A program made the position numbers and the translations under genes. A stretch of 7,046 nucleotides of DNA from Clostridiales bacterium UBA1381 (GTDB taxonomy: Bacteria; Bacillota; Clostridia; UBA1381), in the NCBI GenBank assembly GCA_002305435.1, contig DBQZ01000034.1, positions 13,257 through 20,302 on the forward strand, in the 5' to 3' direction. The notes under the pieces were generated by a model, which was not told where the DNA came from, did not search any database, and saw nothing but the letters and a program-made list of their open reading frames with translations. Numbering within the stretch: position 1 is the first letter of the stretch; every line of letters begins with the position of its first letter. Positions 4,110 through 7,046 of the stretch are shown here, in pieces.

Positions 4110-6944
4110 TCAACCTCTGCTCACGCTCACGACTCCGCCGTCAGATTGGCGCAGTATGAGCTCCGCTCCGCTCTCCTCGTCAAAAAGCTCCCAGCAGCGG
4201 CTCAATTCGTTGTAATAAGCCGTGAAATCACAGTCCATAAAGAACATATTCTTAAACAGCATCCGCCCGTATTCCTCGGCAAATTCTGCCGTGGTGATAA
4301 CGCCTGCTGCCGGTTTTGTGCCGGTATATATGGCCTCGTCGCCCTGGGTGTAGAGCTTGTTTGATACGAATACAAGCGTACCGTTTTCATTCCTCACCGT
4401 ATAATCGAGCTGGGCGGCAAATTCATAAAGCGGCAGATACAGCATAGCCCCCTCGTAATACGGGGCTGCTCCGAGCGTTACCGCTACGGAATTTACGTAT
4501 GCGGTAGTATTGTCGGGGAAATATTCCACCGTATCGCCGTTATGGAACACTACCAAACGGTGGTTTTCGGTATCCCACGTCGCTTTGCTGTCGGTCACCG
4601 CCAAAAGCAGTCTTGCCGGAACCATCAGCGTTCCCGAGGAATATCTCGTAAACTCCGGATCAAGGGCGAAAATCTCGCCGTCTATCTCCATAAGCTCCGC
4701 TCCCGAAAGGGCGGTATCTACCGCCTTGCCGTTTGCCAGAAGCTTGCCGTCTATATAATCGAGGGAGCTTATATTCTCAGAAACCGTTCTCTTCGTCCAC
4801 GCAACGGCGTTGGGCGAAAGGTAGAGGTCGGCCCCGTCCACGTAATAGTAATACGGGCCTATAACGTCGATATAGAGCGGCTTGTCAAGCACGGTCTGCA
4901 CTCCGTCGTCAGAAGCTCCGGGGTAGATAACCGGCATAAACTCCCTGCCGTCCTCGGTAACGTAATACTCCCCGTCCCGAACGGCAGCCGCATATTTGCC
5001 GCCGTTATCGACAGGCATGGAGTAGCCGCTCTCAAGCTCCCGCCAGTGATTGCCGTCTGAGGAGTAGTACGTTGTATCGCCGGCGCGCACGAAATAGCGG
5101 TCCTTTGCGTACGTAGCGTCGTCGGGAAAGGCTCCGAACTGGTACTGCCCCACTGCGTTGAAGCTGCTGTCTAATATATACACATCGCTGTAATACTGGA
5201 GGAAGTTGGTGTAATATGAGACTTCATCCGACTGGTAGCGGTATGCTTTTGCGATATAGCCGTCCCCTGCCGCCGTTATCGAAAAATCATGCCAGCGGCC
5301 GTCAAATATCGCCTTTGTATCCTCATTGAGCGTGTGTGTCGTCCAGTTTACGCCGTCTGTAGTCGTTAAGATATTGCCGTTTTCCCATTTGTAATATTCC
5401 CTGCCGGTGAAATACTGATTGTCAATCTGCCACGTTTTTACAGAATCCGCTTCATCTTCCTCTGAAGCAAGGTCATACGGCAGGTCGGTTATCATGAACG
5501 AATTAAACGCACCGCCCGTGCCGTTCATCGGAAGTATAACCTCTATCATAAACGACGTTGTTCTTCCGGGCGGCAGCTCAACGCATGCCATGACCTCGTT
5601 TGTGCGCTCGTCGTCCGTACCTTTTGCAAGCGTACAGTCGCCGATATAATTGCCCTCCTCATCCTTGAGGTTTACAAGGTAGTTGGAGTAAGCGTCCATC
5701 ATATAGTTGAAATACCTCGTGCGTGAGGAATTGTTCGTTATCGATACACGGTAATTGTTGCTCACGCCGTAGTTGCCGAGATGGCAGCCGTACGGGTCGT
5801 TATTGCCCTCTGTCGTGAGGACGTAGTTGGGGCTGTAATCCTCCGGCTCCGTGCCGCAGCCCTCGACCCATTCGGCGGTGTCGGAATGTGTCGTGTCGAA
5901 GTACCACGTATCGTCCTTATCGGAGTTTTTCACATTTTCCCCGTAATACTCAAGCTTTGAGGGGTCGTAATACTCAAGGCCGATAAGCTCCGACTCAACG
6001 CAGATATTTTTCGACCACATATCCGTCTGAGGATTGAGGTTTGTCGCCCATGAGTTTATTGTGTTGCCGTCCGGGACGAACTGGTTGTAGACCGTGACAG
6101 GCAGAAGCGTTCCCGAAAGCACGGTATCGTCTATCGTATATGAAAGCTCCTCCGAGTAAACCGCAGGCAGGGTATCCGCCACGCCCAGATGGCAGCGGTC
6201 ACGGTGGTAAGCCCCGTGGGCTATATTTTTCGCCAGATTGGAGCGGTCGCCGAGCGTTCCGGTGGAGCGGGCGGCAAGGATGTTTATATCGGCAGAGCCT
6301 GATGTTATCTCAAAATCCGCTAAAAGCTGTACGGGCTTCAGCCACGTAACAGCCGTATAATTGTCTATTATCTCGCTTAAGTAGAATTTCTCCCCCCGCT
6401 TAAGCGTTACTGTGACCTCACTAAACTCGTTCGGCACGTATTCCTTGCCGGAAAACTGCTCCCGGATCGGCCGCTGCATATAATCCGCTACCGCCGGCAT
6501 ACAGCCCCAGTTATCCTCGGCACGAACAGGCACGCCGTTTTCGTAATACGTAACAGCCCCGGCGGACGACATTCCAACGGCGGTGAATTTCACCGTAGTA
6601 GGCTCAAGGGCAGCAAACTCGGCATCCACCTCGATGTCGAACCCCTCTTCAGCTACCGAACCGTCCGCATTTAGAACATCTGTGCGGTTTAGGTGGGAGG
6701 CGTAGAGGGAATATGCTCCCTTTCCCATATCGTAGTTATTCATCAGGTATTCCGGCTCGGGGTTTGAGGTGTCCGCCAAATACTCACGGGTAATCGCCTC
6801 GTGATTGTTGCAGTAAATGAACGTACCCCCTCCAGCTTCACTGAAGCGCAGCGGCTGGGCATCCTCGACGGTTATTGCTGCCATTGACGGCACGCAGACA
6901 AGAAGCGCTGCTGCGGCAATAACGGCTGCGGCTGTTTTTTTCAT
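4110..6944 (-). CDS. Large secreted protein with Asp-box-like repeats and C-terminal copper-amine-oxidase-N (PF07833) domain
   Basis: A 944-residue exported protein. A signal peptide (residues 1-22: KK, a hydrophobic core rich in Ala, Leu and Val, then PSMA before A23) suggests type I cleavage; C17 does not fit a lipobox. The N-terminal half (about 23-500) is rich in Tyr, Asn and Thr, looks beta-rich and was not recognised; it holds two CHLG motifs (251-254, 387-390). Residues about 520-720 hold four divergent Asp-box-like units: TTDGVNW (528-534), SSDGNHW (628-634), TEDGREF (663-669) and SPNAVAW (710-716), as in BNR/sialidase-type beta-propellers. Residues about 745-860 fit the PF07833 'stalk' domain, with GTLMVPARL near 768-776 and LYLPLYEFA further on. 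This domain is common in secreted Clostridia proteins and does not imply amine oxidase activity. A cell-surface or matrix role is inference; no catalytic residues were identified. The start at 6944 is set by spacing: AAAGGAG lies 8 bases from this ATG but only 2 from ATG 6950. No sorting motif or transmembrane anchor was seen at the C-terminus. Confidence 0.75.
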   Translation of the reverse strand: MKKTAAAVIAAAALLVCVPSMAAITVEDAQPLRFSEAGGGTFIYCNNHEAITREYLADTSNPEPEYLMNNYDMGKGAYSLYASHLNRTDVLNADGSVAEEGFDIEVDAEFAALEPTTVKFTAVGMSSAGAVTYYENGVPVRAEDNWGCMPAVADYMQRPIREQFSGKEYVPNEFSEVTVTLKRGEKFYLSEIIDNYTAVTWLKPVQLLADFEITSGSADINILAARSTGTLGDRSNLAKNIAHGAYHRDRCHLGVADTLPAVYSEELSYTIDDTVLSGTLLPVTVYNQFVPDGNTINSWATNLNPQTDMWSKNICVESELIGLEYYDPSKLEYYGENVKNSDKDDTWYFDTTHSDTAEWVEGCGTEPEDYSPNYVLTTEGNNDPYGCHLGNYGVSNNYRVSITNNSSRTRYFNYMMDAYSNYLVNLKDEEGNYIGDCTLAKGTDDERTNEVMACVELPPGRTTSFMIEVILPMNGTGGAFNSFMITDLPYDLASEEDEADSVKTWQIDNQYFTGREYYKWENGNILTTTDGVNWTTHTLNEDTKAIFDGRWHDFSITAAGDGYIAKAYRYQSDEVSYYTNFLQYYSDVYILDSSFNAVGQYQFGAFPDDATYAKDRYFVRAGDTTYYSSDGNHWRELESGYSMPVDNGGKYAAAVRDGEYYVTEDGREFMPVIYPGASDDGVQTVLDKPLYIDVIGPYYYYVDGADLYLSPNAVAWTKRTVSENISSLDYIDGKLLANGKAVDTALSGAELMEIDGEIFALDPEFTRYSSGTLMVPARLLLAVTDSKATWDTENHRLVVFHNGDTVEYFPDNTTAYVNSVAVTLGAAPYYEGAMLYLPLYEFAAQLDYTVRNENGTLVFVSNKLYTQGDEAIYTGTKPAAGVITTAEFAEEYGRMLFKNMFFMDCDFTAYYNELSRCWELFDEESGAELILRQSDGGVVSVSRG

Positions 6945-6952
6945 AAACATGA

Positions 6953-6959
6953 CTCCTTT
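6953..6959 (-). promoter_or_regulatory. Ribosome binding site that sets the start of the secreted protein
   Basis: On the - strand AAAGGAG (6959-6953) precedes ATGTTTATG. The first ATG (6950) is 2 bases away, too close for efficient initiation. The second (6944) is 8 bases away and begins a textbook signal peptide (MKKTAAAV), so 6944 is the preferred start. Confidence 0.75.
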
Positions 6960-6987
6960 CCGTTTCCTATACAAAAGGTTTTAGTAT

Positions 6988-7015
6988 ATTATACCACAAA
7001 TCCGCAAATTGTAAA
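6988..7015 (-). promoter_or_regulatory. Sigma-A promoter of the secreted protein gene
   Basis: Read on the - strand: -35 TTTACA (7015-7010, 5 of 6 consensus), a 16-base spacer and a perfect TATAAT (6993-6988), preceded by TGG for an extended -10. The transcript start is expected near 6981, leaving a leader of about 37 nt before ATG 6944. The last 30 bases of the window hold only a palindromic CAAGCTTG (7024-7031) and eight A residues (7039-7046). On the - strand these As are a T run that could be the tail of a terminator lying beyond the window. Confidence 0.8.
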
Positions 7016-7046
7016 GGGGTGTGCAAGCTTGTTCATGCAAAAAAAA

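Noticed and set aside
4542..5060. 172-codon + strand frame opposite the secreted protein gene
   Set aside because: No ribosome binding site or family motif; the - strand frame is continuous with a signal peptide and known domains.
4110..6944. Copper amine oxidase enzyme
   Set aside because: Only the small PF07833 N-terminal-type domain is present; the large catalytic domain with its topaquinone Tyr and copper His ligands was not seen.

Overview
The window looks like a chromosomal segment from a spore-forming member of the Clostridia (Firmicutes), perhaps an Oscillospiraceae-type gut anaerobe. The evidence is a spmA-spmB pair (spore maturation genes), strong AGGAGG ribosome binding sites, sigma-A promoters with TGn-extended -10 elements, U-tailed intrinsic terminators, and a secreted protein with a copper-amine-oxidase-N (PF07833) domain. 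GC content is moderate, yet ATA is used freely for isoleucine. The genus assignment is inference.

Layout, left to right. (1) 1-366, +: the last 121 codons of an AMP-forming acyl-CoA synthetase, closed by a terminator at 386-429. (2) 550-1628, +: spmA and spmB, overlapping by 4 bases, with a possible sporulation-type promoter upstream. No dacB follows, unlike the B. subtilis spmA-spmB-dacB operon. (3) 1631-1763: a strong-looking promoter running straight into a long-stem terminator. It would make a transcript of about 75 nt, or act as an attenuator in the leader of the next gene. (4) 1804-2487, +: a six-helix membrane protein of the LysE/GAP/CcdA type with its own terminator. (5) 2584-4059, +: a promoter, a short structured 5' leader and a complete dnaA. 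Its ATPase motifs are intact but its DNA-recognition helix is altered. It has no dnaN next to it and no visible DnaA boxes. (6) 4064-4105: a bidirectional terminator shared by two convergent genes. (7) 4110-6944, -: a 944-residue secreted protein with a signal peptide, an undefined N-terminal half, Asp-box-like repeats and a C-terminal PF07833 domain, with its own promoter at 6988-7015.

The genes do not form one pathway. Apart from spmAB, each has its own promoter, terminator or both. No mobile element, CRISPR array, tRNA or rRNA was seen. The two points most worth a second look are the dnaA with an altered DNA-binding signature away from its usual neighbours, and the promoter-terminator module upstream of the membrane protein gene. 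I saw no clear sign of a wholly new multi-gene system.
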